NCBI GenBank assembly: GCA_964444665.1
Contig: CAYUIE010000001.1
Span: forward strand, 186,001-250,000
Direction: 5' to 3'
DNA: 64,000 nucleotides
Source: CAYZTY01 sp964444665
GTDB taxonomy: Bacteria; Planctomycetota; Phycisphaerae; Sedimentisphaerales; CAYZTY01
The position numbers and the translations under genes are program-made. This document shows positions 1-9,193 of the stretch, piece after piece (the first letter of the stretch is position 1; every line of letters starts with the position of its first letter). Under the pieces are notes generated by a model, which was not told the origin of the DNA, did not search any database, and was given only the letters and a program-made list of their open reading frames with translations.

Positions 1-1
1 G

Positions 2-235
2 GCTTGTGTGGTTTATTCGATGAGCGGTGATTATAATAGAATTACGATGACCCATCCTGTTTTGCGAGCTGCAACTCACTTAGTGATTTTGGTTTCAGGT
101 CCCGAAAAAGCGGCCATTCTGCAGGAAGTGCTCAGAGCAGAGCGTGATGAAGTTCGCTATCCTATTCATACTATTTGGCCGATACTCGATAAAGTAACCT
201 GGCTGGTTGATAGTGAAGCGGCGAGATTGTTGTGA
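2..235 (+). CDS. pgl: 6-phosphogluconolactonase, C-terminal part (5' end outside window)
   Basis: The open frame enters from the left edge and ends at TGA 233-235, so only about 77 C-terminal residues are visible. The stretch RITMTHPVLRAA, followed by LVSGPEKA and a closing TWLVDSEAA, matches my recollection of the end of 6-phosphogluconolactonase in the glucosamine-6-phosphate isomerase/6PGL superfamily. That enzyme hydrolyses 6-phosphogluconolactone in the oxidative pentose phosphate pathway in the cytoplasm. The active-site part lies outside the window, so a related sugar-phosphate isomerase cannot be excluded. The gene converges on the LysM gene. The 66 bases between them hold only a weak AGCTC/GAGCT hairpin. 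Confidence 0.72.
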   Translation, partial: ACVVYSMSGDYNRITMTHPVLRAATHLVILVSGPEKAAILQEVLRAERDEVRYPIHTIWPILDKVTWLVDSEAARLL

Positions 236-301
236 CCTTTATACCGATCCTATAGCTCTTGTGTGCCGAGCTTCTACGATTTGTTTTTTCCCATCTGATA
301 G

Positions 302-772
302 TTACTCAGGGATGATGAGCCTCATACCGGGCCGAATTCTATCCGGACTGTTGAGAAGCTTGCGATTGGCGACATATATCTTTTGCCAACCGCTTGCCGT
401 GCCGTAGTATATCTGGCTTATGCCGGAAAGCGTTTCACCTTCCCCAACTGTGTGGATTCTATTATGCTTTGCCTGCTCTGGCTCTTTGTGCTGAGTTAAG
501 GTTGGTTCAGTACGCTCTGCGATTTCTTTATTTAATGTAAGAGCTTCCTGGGGTTTAATCGCAGCAACCGGGATATCCGGTGTATCGGTAACCGAAACCG
601 ACTGGGGTTTTCTTGCATCGTCCGGCTTTTCCTTAAGTTGTGTTTGTGAGCTTGGACTTAATTCTAAATCGCTTAGCCTTGAATGAGTGGATAGCCACAC
701 GATAGCTGAGATTACCATCAACGCGCCAATAACCATCCCAAATTTTACGTCTTTTCGCATCTCCGGCCACAC
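302..772 (-). CDS. Membrane-anchored LysM domain protein
   Basis: A 156-residue protein with one N-terminal hydrophobic segment (about residues 10-28), a low-complexity Pro/Thr/Lys-rich linker (35-105), and a C-terminal LysM module (about 108-155). The LysM module shows the typical GETLSGISQIYYG start and the RIRPGMRLIIP end. LysM domains bind N-acetylglucosamine polymers, usually peptidoglycan, so this is probably a cell-envelope protein facing the periplasm. The start used is GTG at 772. An ATG four codons later (760) is an alternative. It is the last gene of the tgt-yajC-secDF run, 16 bases after secDF, and is probably co-transcribed. Its exact role is unknown. Confidence 0.8.
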   Translation of the reverse strand: MWPEMRKDVKFGMVIGALMVISAIVWLSTHSRLSDLELSPSSQTQLKEKPDDARKPQSVSVTDTPDIPVAAIKPQEALTLNKEIAERTEPTLTQHKEPEQAKHNRIHTVGEGETLSGISQIYYGTASGWQKIYVANRKLLNSPDRIRPGMRLIIPE

Positions 773-788
773 CCGATGCTGTCGGCCC

Positions 789-3700
789 TTATCGTCTTCT
801 TTTATTGCTCTTGCCGCCCCCTAACAATATGGGCGCTGCTATGGCGATGGATGAGTACGTGCCCACTATAATGCCCAACAGCATCGCGAAGGTAAAGCCC
901 CGCAAGCTTGTTCCGCCCCAGATGTACATTATCAGGACTACAATAAACGTCGTGAACGAAGTGAGCAGTGTTCGAGACAACGTCTGATTGATACTTTTAT
1001 TAATTATCTGAGGACTTATGACTGTTAATCTTCCCCTGTTCTCACGAATCCGGTCGAACACCACAATAGTGTCGTTGAGTGAGTATCCGATGATGGTCAG
1101 AAATGCAGCAATCATTTCAAGATTGATTTTAAACTCGCCAATAAGCAGTTTTTGCCCGATTGCAGTTTGGGTAATGTATGTGCAGGCTACGACAATGCCG
1201 AGTGTAACACACACATCGTGTACGAGAGCAGTGATAGCTGCAATACCATACCGGGCGGTGCCGAACCTTATCCAGATATAACCTATGATTGCAAATAGCG
1301 ATAGTATAATCGCAACCAGCGCCCTCGTTTTTGCCTGTTTGCCGACCGAAGGGTCTATTTGTGTTACGCGCGGTAGTGATGTCTGCAGCGAGCCGGCGGA
1401 GATTACCCTGGCTTTTTCGTTCTCAACAAATCGCGTCCATTCGTCCTGGCTTAATTCACGGAAGCCTGCTTCGGGCTCGATACTGGTGTACGCGAAGCTT
1501 TCCAGCAATTTGTCTGCCTTGGGTGTACTACAATCGGTATTAAGAATTTTATAGGGATTTGACGTCAGATACTGCATATCAGGCTTAAACTGCAGGTCTT
1601 TAATCCGGCTGTCTATATCCGACGCGGATGTTGGTCTGCCGAGGTTGCAGACAATTTTTGCGCCACCCAGAAAGTCACTTAATTCGGGATATGAATCTAT
1701 TACCGCATCTGTTATTTTCTCTACCGACACAATCCGGGGCTCGAGGTTTTCGAGAATCTCCAATTGCCCTTTGAAAGTTCTTTTTATTGCCTCGTTGACT
1801 ACCTCCTGTACAACAGGTTCTGAAATGACCGTTTCTTCGTTCTTGAAGGAATTTTGCAGAATTTCTTTAACAAGCGTTTTGTTTACCTGGCTTGTCTGAA
1901 CTGTAAACTTTCCTGTCTCCGGCAGGCCTTTGACTTGCAGGCCGGTAAGTTGTCCACTGCCGATGCTTTTTTCCGACTTACGGATTGCTGCGATTATGGT
2001 TTCGATAGTGTGTTTGGTCCCCTTGGAGAAGGTTATTTGGGCTGTGGTTTTGTTGGTTTCGGTAGTGTTAATTTCATATTGTCTTCCGGTAGTCCCGATA
2101 CTGTAGACCCTGGCTGCGGATATTCCGGGATTGTTTAATTCTGCACCGACAGCCTGGATTTTTTCTTCCACTTCGTTGTGGGTTAGATTAACGCCTTCCT
2201 TGAGGTTAATCTGGATGCTTGTGCCGCCGGTAAACTCAATGTCATATTTATTGTTCTTTACGTCGTCTCTCAAATAGAACAGCAGCAGGCCGCCTGTGAC
2301 GAGTACGACCGAAAGCGCGATGAAAAGGGGTTTCGCTGCCATCCAGTTACGACTGGGATTGCGCATAATACGAAGCATTACCAGATGATCTTTAATAATT
2401 CTTCTTTTAAGCAGGAGCTGAAAGATGACCCTTGTCACGAACAATGCCGTAAACATACTGGAGATGATGCCGAGCATCAGTGTGATGGCAAAGCCTTTTA
2501 TCTCTTCGGAGGCGACTATGTAAAGTATTACGGCGGTCATAAATGTGGTAACATTGGCGTCGAGGATAGTTCTAAAGGCTCTCTGATAACCGTTTCTTAT
2601 GGCGATGCGGAGTGATGCACCGCGTAGCTGTTCTTCTCGTATTCGCTCAAAGATAAGTACGTTTGCATCGACGCTCATACCGATGGTCAATATGATTCCT
2701 GCTATTCCAGGCAAGGTAAATGTTGCCCGGCTCAGCGCCATTATCGCCAGGACAAACAACAAGTTCAAAAACAGCGCTATATCTGCGATTGAGCCGGAGC
2801 CTACGTAGTAAACCAGCATAAACACAGCCACTACGGCAAGTCCAATGATGCCCGCCTTGATGCCTTGGTCCCGGTTTTCAGCACCTATTGAGGGTCCAAT
2901 CGTCTTGACCGATATGGGCGGCTCAATAAGCCTTGCAGGCAGTGAGCCGGCATTGAGCTTGTTGACCATATCGTCGACTTCGATAGTTGTGAAGTCGCCG
3001 GTGATTATACCTCTTCTCGTGATGGCGCTTTCCACCTTCGGCGCGGAAATAGCCAGCCCATCGAGTAAGATACACAACGGCTTTCCGATGTTGTTCTTTG
3101 TTACGTTGAAGAATGAGTTGCCGCCCCGTTCGTCGAACATAAAGCCGATTGCTCGTCGCCCCATTTGATCGTTATCGGGATGCGCCTTTTTTAACTTCCA
3201 GTCCATCTCAGTCGAGGTATGCAACATTGCTTCACCTCGCTTGTTACTGGCAAGGACGTATATCTTATCTCCAAACATTGCCTCAACCACCCCATCTGCC
3301 TTCAATCCTTCTTCTGTGTTCTCGGTCTCGCACCAAATGTATTGATTGTCTGAGGCGTGCTTGGGTCCCTTTGTTCTCAACGCTTCGGTATATAGCTGGA
3401 TTTCATCACTGTTTATTGAATCACCGCCGTACTGCGGTAAAACTCTAAATTCCAGAACGCCGGCGCCCTTGAGCATCCTTCTTAAGTCCTGCGGGTCGTC
3501 CAGGCGGCCTCTCTGGTCGCGATAATCGGCGAAGACGGTGACCAGTTGTTCGATTTTTTCGGCTCGGCCTGGAAAATTCATCTTGAATTGGTTGATAAAC
3601 TCGGTTCTTTGTCTTGACTTGGGTTGCATTTCCAGGACGTCTTTTAACTGCGCAATGCTCAGATTAATATCTTCCAGCAAGGCCAGTGCCTTTTTGTATT

Positions 3701-4460
3701 GTATATTCTTGCCCGTCTCCGGTGCGGTCAACTCATCAACCACAGCGGCCCATTCGGCGTATGTGTTTGCGTAATTTGTAAGCAAATCCAGTTTATTCTT
3801 CTTGTCTCCGGCGATATCTTTTAGTATCTTTTCACGGGTCTTTTCATCCGACTGCAGCCATTGAGTAATCTGAGTTTTTACCCAGTCGACTTCAAGTCCG
3901 GCAGCCTCCATCGCTTCTCTTATTGAAGCAAGTTTCTTATCGAGCTGGTCTCTTTTCTCCTGACTGGCCTTGCGTTGGTCATAAGCATCAGCCAGCTCAT
4001 TCAGGATTCTCAATCTCTCCTCTGAACCTCGTGCGAATTGCTCGAAATCTGTGGCTCTCTCCTCGGTATTTTTGCCGAGCGAGCGAAGGATAGTGGCCAG
4101 GTTGATGTTCTCGACCTGCAGTGCCACCAATGCTTCGTCGTATGCTTTGCGTTTCTGATGTGTATGAGTACTTGCAAGCGGCATTTGTATTTCAATCCGT
4201 GTATTGCCCTGCGGACGCCAGATAAGATTTTGTACATTGGTCGGGTCGATTCGTCTTCGCAAAACGTTTATCGTTCTCTCGGCTAAATCTCTCTTTTCTT
4301 CGTTGGTTAGGCCTTGAGTATCAATCTCATAAATAAGACTTGTCCCACCCGCCAGGTCCAGTCCCGGCTTGAGTGTTTTGGACGGCGGATATAGTTCCCA
4401 GGCCGCAACTGCCACTAAGACAACAATCAAAATTACTTTCCACGACAAATTTTTTTCCAT
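789..4460 (-). CDS. secDF: Protein translocase SecDF fusion with enlarged periplasmic regions
   Basis: A single 1223-residue polypeptide joins SecD (about 1-705) and SecF (about 706-1223), the proton-driven accessory subunits that help pull proteins through SecYEG. SecD shows TM1 (residues 8-22), GLDLAGGTSLIYEID, the LEFRVLP strand of the first periplasmic domain and, in the TM region, GMSVDANVLIFERIREE. SecF shows its own first TM segment (about 715-730), FTGGTSIQI and GYSLNDTIVVFDRIREN. About 220 charged, helical residues (about 98-320) are inserted between the RIEIQMPL strand and the conserved DDPQDL segment. The SecF periplasmic region (about 745-1065) is also several times longer than in E. 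coli. An AGGGAAG ribosome site precedes ATG 4460. It sits directly after yajC, as in many bacteria. Confidence 0.95.
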   Translation of the reverse strand: MEKNLSWKVILIVVLVAVAAWELYPPSKTLKPGLDLAGGTSLIYEIDTQGLTNEEKRDLAERTINVLRRRIDPTNVQNLIWRPQGNTRIEIQMPLASTHTHQKRKAYDEALVALQVENINLATILRSLGKNTEERATDFEQFARGSEERLRILNELADAYDQRKASQEKRDQLDKKLASIREAMEAAGLEVDWVKTQITQWLQSDEKTREKILKDIAGDKKNKLDLLTNYANTYAEWAAVVDELTAPETGKNIQYKKALALLEDINLSIAQLKDVLEMQPKSRQRTEFINQFKMNFPGRAEKIEQLVTVFADYRDQRGRLDDPQDLRRMLKGAGVLEFRVLPQYGGDSINSDEIQLYTEALRTKGPKHASDNQYIWCETENTEEGLKADGVVEAMFGDKIYVLASNKRGEAMLHTSTEMDWKLKKAHPDNDQMGRRAIGFMFDERGGNSFFNVTKNNIGKPLCILLDGLAISAPKVESAITRRGIITGDFTTIEVDDMVNKLNAGSLPARLIEPPISVKTIGPSIGAENRDQGIKAGIIGLAVVAVFMLVYYVGSGSIADIALFLNLLFVLAIMALSRATFTLPGIAGIILTIGMSVDANVLIFERIREEQLRGASLRIAIRNGYQRAFRTILDANVTTFMTAVILYIVASEEIKGFAITLMLGIISSMFTALFVTRVIFQLLLKRRIIKDHLVMLRIMRNPSRNWMAAKPLFIALSVVLVTGGLLLFYLRDDVKNNKYDIEFTGGTSIQINLKEGVNLTHNEVEEKIQAVGAELNNPGISAARVYSIGTTGRQYEINTTETNKTTAQITFSKGTKHTIETIIAAIRKSEKSIGSGQLTGLQVKGLPETGKFTVQTSQVNKTLVKEILQNSFKNEETVISEPVVQEVVNEAIKRTFKGQLEILENLEPRIVSVEKITDAVIDSYPELSDFLGGAKIVCNLGRPTSASDIDSRIKDLQFKPDMQYLTSNPYKILNTDCSTPKADKLLESFAYTSIEPEAGFRELSQDEWTRFVENEKARVISAGSLQTSLPRVTQIDPSVGKQAKTRALVAIILSLFAIIGYIWIRFGTARYGIAAITALVHDVCVTLGIVVACTYITQTAIGQKLLIGEFKINLEMIAAFLTIIGYSLNDTIVVFDRIRENRGRLTVISPQIINKSINQTLSRTLLTSFTTFIVVLIMYIWGGTSLRGFTFAMLLGIIVGTYSSIAIAAPILLGGGKSNKRRR

Positions 4461-4584
4461 AATTGCTTCCCTGATTTTACCTTCTAAGCTGATTTATTCC
4501 GAAAACAGAAAAATCAATAGATTGCTGACTTTTGCCTTTTTTCTCTTTCTTTTCTTCTGTTTCCGGGCTATTAATTCCTGGTGC

Positions 4585-5013
4585 CTAATCGTTATCCTGA
4601 GTTATGACCCGGTTAATCGCATTAGGAACCACTCGTATCTTGGTATTGCTCGATTCGTCGATTTTCAGGATAATCTCATCGTCTCTGACATCAACAATGG
4701 TCCCGATAATTCCACCTATTGTTCGGACTCTGTCGTTTTTCTTTAGTGATTGGATCATTTTTCGTTGCTGCTGTTGTTTTTTTCGTGGGCCTCTGAGTAT
4801 CAGCAGGTAAAAAACGAAAAACACCAAAATCAGCGGCAGATACTGGTAGAAGATGTTCGGCTTTGGCCGAACGGGTGGAGTCGGCTGCAACGTGTTTGGC
4901 TCCGCCACTGTCGCGATTTCTTTCTCTGCACCGACCCGCTCAGCGGTAACGATCGAAGGCTCTTCAGATTCTCCCATGGCCGTCGTTTGGGTTAATATCC
5001 AAAAGTTATTCAT
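4585..5013 (-). CDS. yajC: Sec translocase accessory protein YajC
   Basis: A 142-residue protein with one TM helix (about 54-72, FYQYLPLILVFFVFYLLIL), followed by the RGPRKKQQQQRKMIQSLKKNDRV-type basic segment and a small beta domain containing RTIGGIIGTI and a closing RVVPNAINRVI. This is the YajC fold, a small partner of SecDF in the inner membrane. Before the TM helix there are about 50 extra residues rich in Glu, Ala, Thr and Pro, which makes it longer than the roughly 110-residue E. coli protein. AAAGGA lies about 9 bases before ATG 5013. The order tgt-yajC-secDF matches the classical operon. Confidence 0.92.
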   Translation of the reverse strand: MNNFWILTQTTAMGESEEPSIVTAERVGAEKEIATVAEPNTLQPTPPVRPKPNIFYQYLPLILVFFVFYLLILRGPRKKQQQQRKMIQSLKKNDRVRTIGGIIGTIVDVRDDEIILKIDESSNTKIRVVPNAINRVITQDND

Positions 5014-5091
5014 TTTGGTTTTTCCTTTGCTTGATTAGGTTTCTTCTGCCGTATTTTCAAATTGGCATTTATAACCGAAAATTGCTGCAAA

Positions 5092-6228
5092 TCACACACA
5101 AAAATTCGGAATCTTTCTTGTCGTTTCACTGTTTTTTCCCAGGTGATGCCTTGCCCACTGCTCAAATTCGTTTCTCTCGATGGCTTGTCTTATTTGTATC
5201 ATCAATTTCTGATAAAATCTCAGATTATGGACCGTTGTCAGGATGGGGCCGAGCATCTCTGAGATATTGAAAAAATGCCTTAATGTGCCTTTGCTAAAGT
5301 TCCGGCAGCAGTAGCAATCGCAACCAGGCTGAAGCGGTTCGACCTGATTTGTGTGGATGTTGTTTCTGAGCCTGACCGGACCGGCATTGGTGAAAGCGTA
5401 GGCGTTTCGTCCGTTTCTGCTTGGCAGTACGCAGTCAAACATATCGATGCCCGCCCGGACCGCAGCTATAATTTCGGCCGGCCTGCCCACGCCCATAAGG
5501 TATCTGGGCTTTTCTCTTGGCAGTAGTGGGGCGGTCTGTTCCACCGTGCTCAGCATTTTCTCCGTGCCTTCGCCCACGCTCAGACCGCCAATGGCATATC
5601 CGTCAAAATCCAGGCCGACCAGCTCTTTTGCACATTGCCGCCGCAGCTTTAAGTCTATTCCACCTTGTATGATGCCGAAAAGTAACTGCTCATCTATTTT
5701 ATGAGTTTCCCTGCAGATTTTGGCCCAGCGGATAGTTCGTTCGACCGCCTTTTCCACTTGAGAGTGTTTACTGGAGAAGGGGACGCATTCATCTAAGCAC
5801 ATAATAATATCGCTGCCGAGGCGATTTTGGATTTTTGTTGCCCGCTCGGCATCGATAAATATCTTTTTGCCGTCTATATGGCTGGCAAACTCGACACCGT
5901 TATCATCTATTCGACTAAGGGTGCTAAGCGAAAAGATTTGATAACCTCCGCTGTCGGTAAGTATAGGGCCTTGCCAGCTCATCAATTTGTGCAGCCCGCC
6001 GAGTCTTTCAACTACTTCCACACCCGGCCGAAGCATTAAGTGATACGCATTAGCCAGGACTACCGAGGTTCCGGTTTCAGCCAGTAGTGCGGGTGTGATG
6101 CCTTTTACTGCACCGCTTGTGCCGACCGGCATAAATACTGGTGTCTGTATGTCGCCGTGGGATGTGTGTAATACACCTCTGCGTGCTGAGCTATTTGAAT
6201 CTTCACTTACAATTTCGAAGTTTCGCAT
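5092..6228 (-). CDS. tgt: Queuine/preQ1 tRNA-guanine transglycosylase
   Basis: A 378-residue enzyme that swaps guanine 34 of GUN-anticodon tRNAs for the queuosine precursor preQ1. It has the proton-acceptor Asp in TDSGGYQIFS (D92), the ALFDCVLPSR-type nucleophile motif seen here as MFDCVLPSRNGR, the GVGRPAEI segment, and the zinc ligands CDCYCC followed by a downstream His (LRHFF). Length and motif order are normal for bacterial Tgt. It lies 9 bases after the SpoIID-like gene and 78 bases ahead of yajC, so it belongs to the same transcription unit. No queuosine-synthesis gene is next to it in this window. Confidence 0.96.
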   Translation of the reverse strand: MRNFEIVSEDSNSSARRGVLHTSHGDIQTPVFMPVGTSGAVKGITPALLAETGTSVVLANAYHLMLRPGVEVVERLGGLHKLMSWQGPILTDSGGYQIFSLSTLSRIDDNGVEFASHIDGKKIFIDAERATKIQNRLGSDIIMCLDECVPFSSKHSQVEKAVERTIRWAKICRETHKIDEQLLFGIIQGGIDLKLRRQCAKELVGLDFDGYAIGGLSVGEGTEKMLSTVEQTAPLLPREKPRYLMGVGRPAEIIAAVRAGIDMFDCVLPSRNGRNAYAFTNAGPVRLRNNIHTNQVEPLQPGCDCYCCRNFSKGTLRHFFNISEMLGPILTTVHNLRFYQKLMIQIRQAIERNEFEQWARHHLGKNSETTRKIPNFCV

Positions 6229-6237
6229 GATTTTATG

Positions 6238-7569
6238 CTAATAAACCTTTGAAATGTATGAATTCGGATAATAGTGCCCCAGGATTTGATACGCAGTTTT
6301 TCCCTGTCTTGCCATACCCTGAGCTCCGGACTGGCACAGGCCGACACCGTGGCCCCAGCCGCGGCCCGCTATGAAGCTGAATTTGCCCTCTTGCGACAGA
6401 ATTTTGCAGGCCGTGCTTCTGAATTTCTTACCGCTTGGATCGAGAGTAAGCCGCAAATCTTCTGCTCTCAGGTAGCCGCTTTTTCCGTTTACATCTGTTA
6501 TTTTAACCGCGGTAATACGTGAAAAACCTTCATATTTGCTTTGTTTGGTTGGTTCTATCGTCTTTATCCGGCCCAGCTTTCCAAGCTTGGGATACTTTTC
6601 CGCCAAACGTTCTGTAACATAGCTGCTGTCAAACTGAACCGTTGGCCAGAACAGCGTGTTGGCCTTGGTTACATCTTTGCAGTATGGACAAACTGCCCCA
6701 ATCAGCGGAGTAAATGCCTTTCCAAAGACGTTCTTACTATCTTCAGTATGTCCCCCGCAGGACGAACTGTAATAAGCCGGGAAAAGGTCTTCCCGGCCGT
6801 CAGTCTGTGTATGTATCAGCACTTGGCCGCTTGTGCTGTTGACAGCGTTCCAGACCGGCCGGCTTTCGGCCTCAAGGCCGCCATATACCTGGCTGGCCTG
6901 AGTGCTGAGCACATCCCAGGGCCTTTCGACGCCAAAATGTTTTTTTATATACAGGCAGTAGGTTCGTGCGGCAATAGCCTGGGCCTTTAGCGCCTCCGGC
7001 TCCCAGTAATATGGCATCTCACTGCCCACAACACCCGCCAGATATGCCTCGAGTGGTACGCTGTTGATGGCTCGAAAGGCTGAACTTTTTCCCTCCGGCC
7101 CTTCGGAGAGGTTGGTTTCGTTGAGTAATAATTGCAGGTCTCCACGATAGTACCGTCCATTCAATTGAAAAACAAACGGCTTATCGGGTAGAATAGTGAT
7201 TAGTCTGCTGTTGAAAGACCGATTTGCGAAAAACATTGTCCCATCGGACATCGTTATTTTTATTGGGCACTCGGATTTGTCAAAATAAGCTTCTATCCGT
7301 TGCTCTGGTCCCGTGGCGAGGGCAAAAGAGCTTGGGACGTTTATGGTGCAGGTCTTTATGTCCTTAAGCAGCAGGACTCTAATCCGAAACTTTCGGGCGA
7401 TTTCCATTTGTGGCGTAGGCCCGAATAACTGACGCTCCCTGCACCCCAAACCGACAGTTAATAATATCAGAATAACTGCCCAGACTGCGGATTTTCCTGA
7501 ATTTGCCTTGGGCTCTCGCTGCCGGCGAAGCCCTTGGCGGAGCCGGGTAGCAATGATATGCAACATCAA
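6238..7569 (-). CDS. SpoIID/LytB-domain protein
   Basis: A 443-residue protein with an N-terminal hydrophobic segment (about 28-43, ending LTVGLGC), which could be a signal anchor or a weak lipoprotein signal. It is followed by a long SpoIID domain. Family marks are RAINSVPLEAYLAGVVGSEM, EALKAQAIAARTYCLY, the TSGQVL strand, YYSSSCGGHTEDS and the C-terminal GRGWGHGVGLCQSGAQGMA. SpoIID proteins are lytic transglycosylases acting on peptidoglycan, and the Glu in GSEMP is the expected catalytic acid by analogy with the Bacillus protein. In a non-sporulating lineage the likely role is cell-wall remodelling. It lies between the TPR/alpha-CTD gene and tgt. Confidence 0.88.
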   Translation of the reverse strand: MMLHIIATRLRQGLRRQREPKANSGKSAVWAVILILLTVGLGCRERQLFGPTPQMEIARKFRIRVLLLKDIKTCTINVPSSFALATGPEQRIEAYFDKSECPIKITMSDGTMFFANRSFNSRLITILPDKPFVFQLNGRYYRGDLQLLLNETNLSEGPEGKSSAFRAINSVPLEAYLAGVVGSEMPYYWEPEALKAQAIAARTYCLYIKKHFGVERPWDVLSTQASQVYGGLEAESRPVWNAVNSTSGQVLIHTQTDGREDLFPAYYSSSCGGHTEDSKNVFGKAFTPLIGAVCPYCKDVTKANTLFWPTVQFDSSYVTERLAEKYPKLGKLGRIKTIEPTKQSKYEGFSRITAVKITDVNGKSGYLRAEDLRLTLDPSGKKFRSTACKILSQEGKFSFIAGRGWGHGVGLCQSGAQGMARQGKTAYQILGHYYPNSYISKVY

Positions 7570-7637
7570 TTTCTCGATTTTCTTACAAATATTGCGGCCG
7601 ATCGGCCCGTCTCGAAATCCTTGAGAGAGCCGGGCAC

Positions 7638-8951
7638 TTATTCAAGCTTGCGCAGCGACAGGTTCAGGTCGGTAAGTTGCTGCTTTATCTCGTTCAGACT
7701 GGTTACGCCGAAGTTCTTACAGCCCAGTAGCTCCACTTCCGTTTTACTAATCAAATCACCAATCGTTCGTACATTGAGCCTCAGCAGACACTTTCTTGAA
7801 CGGACGGAGAGTTCCATATCGTCTACTAATTTCTGCGAAAACTCCTGCTTGGTATTTAACGGCTCACTCGGTAGTTCCTCGGAGTCAGTAAATGTTTTGT
7901 TCTCAATCGCCATTCCGAGCTGCAGATTCTTTGATGCGAGAATGGTTTTAATTTCGTTCAACGATGTCTCACCGAAGTTTTTGTAGGACAGCAGGTCTAC
8001 CTCGGTTGTATGCAGCAGGTCTCCTATTGTGGCGATGCCCATTCTTTTCAGGCAATTTCGGCTCCTTACTGACAGCTCGAAATCGGATATTGGCGTCTCC
8101 AGAATCTTGGCTCGGCGGTCAAGTCTCTTTTCCTTCTCCTCATCGTAAATCATTGTTTTTGAGCTGTCGATGTCCTGCTTAAACAGCAATGCTTTTTGAT
8201 GGTTCGGATGAGACCTCAATACCGCCTCAACACACTGGCTGGCCTTTTCATATTTATTTAAGTCCTCGTAGAGCACAGCAAGATTCAGCAATGCGCTTAT
8301 ATATACCGGGCTGTGGACTGTGATTTGCTTATAGTAATCGATTGCCGCCTGTTCGTCCCCTCGCAGGTCGCACGCATAAGCCAGGTGAAAAAGTGCTTTC
8401 TGGTGTTCCGGTTCCAGTTCCACCGCCATTTGGTAATTGTTAATTGCCTCCTGGTAAAGGCCCTGAGCCTCCTGGAGCCGGGCAAGCTGATAGTGGTACT
8501 CGGCACTTACCTGCTCGAAGTTCGAGCAGGCTTGAAGCTGTTTTGTTGCTTCCTCAAATCTCGATTCATAACGAAGCGTTGCCGTTTTCTCCAGCATTAT
8601 GCTCAGTTTTTCGGCCTGATGTTCGCGAGCCTTTTCAAGATTTGCTATTGCCTCCTTGAAATTGCCTTTTCGTCGTTGTGCATAGGCCAGGTAAAGAAAC
8701 TTCTCCTTGCAATCATTCGAATTTTGTAGTTTTTCTATGGCTTGCTCGTCATTACCAAGGATGAATAATCCGATTCCTGTCGCCAGAGAAACCTTGGCCT
8801 CGGTCTTGCCAAGATTACTCTGGACTTGTTCCTTGAAGGATATTCGGTTCCGCTCGTTCGAGTGTACGCTCGTAGCAAGTTTTTGGATATCCGCAAGGCT
8901 GGGTAGGTCGGTCCCGAAAAGGTCAATCTTTGTTACCGTCTCTGGTACCAT
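7638..8951 (-). CDS. TPR protein with two RNA polymerase alpha-CTD-like domains
   Basis: A 437-residue soluble protein without a signal peptide. Residues about 60-275 form a chain of TPR helices (for example YHYQLARLQEAQGLYQEA). After a basic linker come two similar modules, about 290-355 and 370-437. Each begins with ELSVRSR(N/K)CL, continues with TIGDL(L/I)..TEV(D/E)LL and ends KNFG.TSLNEIK. This is the helix-hairpin-helix fold of the C-terminal domain of the RNA polymerase alpha subunit, the part that contacts UP-element DNA and activators. No polymerase N-terminal domain is present. I infer a DNA- or polymerase-contacting regulatory protein with a TPR protein-interaction arm. AGGAG lies 9 bases before ATG 8951, and a promoter lies at 9052-9079. 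It heads the tgt-secDF unit. Confidence 0.85.
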   Translation of the reverse strand: MVPETVTKIDLFGTDLPSLADIQKLATSVHSNERNRISFKEQVQSNLGKTEAKVSLATGIGLFILGNDEQAIEKLQNSNDCKEKFLYLAYAQRRKGNFKEAIANLEKAREHQAEKLSIMLEKTATLRYESRFEEATKQLQACSNFEQVSAEYHYQLARLQEAQGLYQEAINNYQMAVELEPEHQKALFHLAYACDLRGDEQAAIDYYKQITVHSPVYISALLNLAVLYEDLNKYEKASQCVEAVLRSHPNHQKALLFKQDIDSSKTMIYDEEKEKRLDRRAKILETPISDFELSVRSRNCLKRMGIATIGDLLHTTEVDLLSYKNFGETSLNEIKTILASKNLQLGMAIENKTFTDSEELPSEPLNTKQEFSQKLVDDMELSVRSRKCLLRLNVRTIGDLISKTEVELLGCKNFGVTSLNEIKQQLTDLNLSLRKLE

Positions 8952-9051
8952 AGTCTATGTCTCCTGAAATGCTAATTGTTTAGGTAAATAGGTGATATAT
9001 CTTCATCTTAAATCGGACTTATACGAGTTCAATCGAGCCTCTAACCGCCGA

Positions 9052-9079
9052 ATTATAAGCTGATTACAGAAGTTTGCAA
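9052..9079 (-). promoter_or_regulatory. Sigma70-type promoter for the TPR/alpha-CTD-tgt-secDF unit
   Basis: On the minus strand TTGCAA (9074-9079) and a perfect TATAAT (9052-9057) are separated by 16 bases. Transcription would start near 9045 and leave a leader of about 95 nt before ATG 8951. This is prediction from the sequence only. Confidence 0.6.
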
Positions 9080-9193
9080 CATAAATTTTAATCACTCCTC
9101 GCCGACGGAATGTGGTTTTTTTTGTGTCATTTTCCCGGATTTTTGCAATACAATAGGTTGTCTTGCCGTCATATCTATATGGAAGTGCTGCTG

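Noticed and set aside
236..301. Terminator between the 6-phosphogluconolactonase and LysM genes
   Set aside because: The 5-bp stem AGCTC/GAGCT is short and the T-run lies about 10 bases away.
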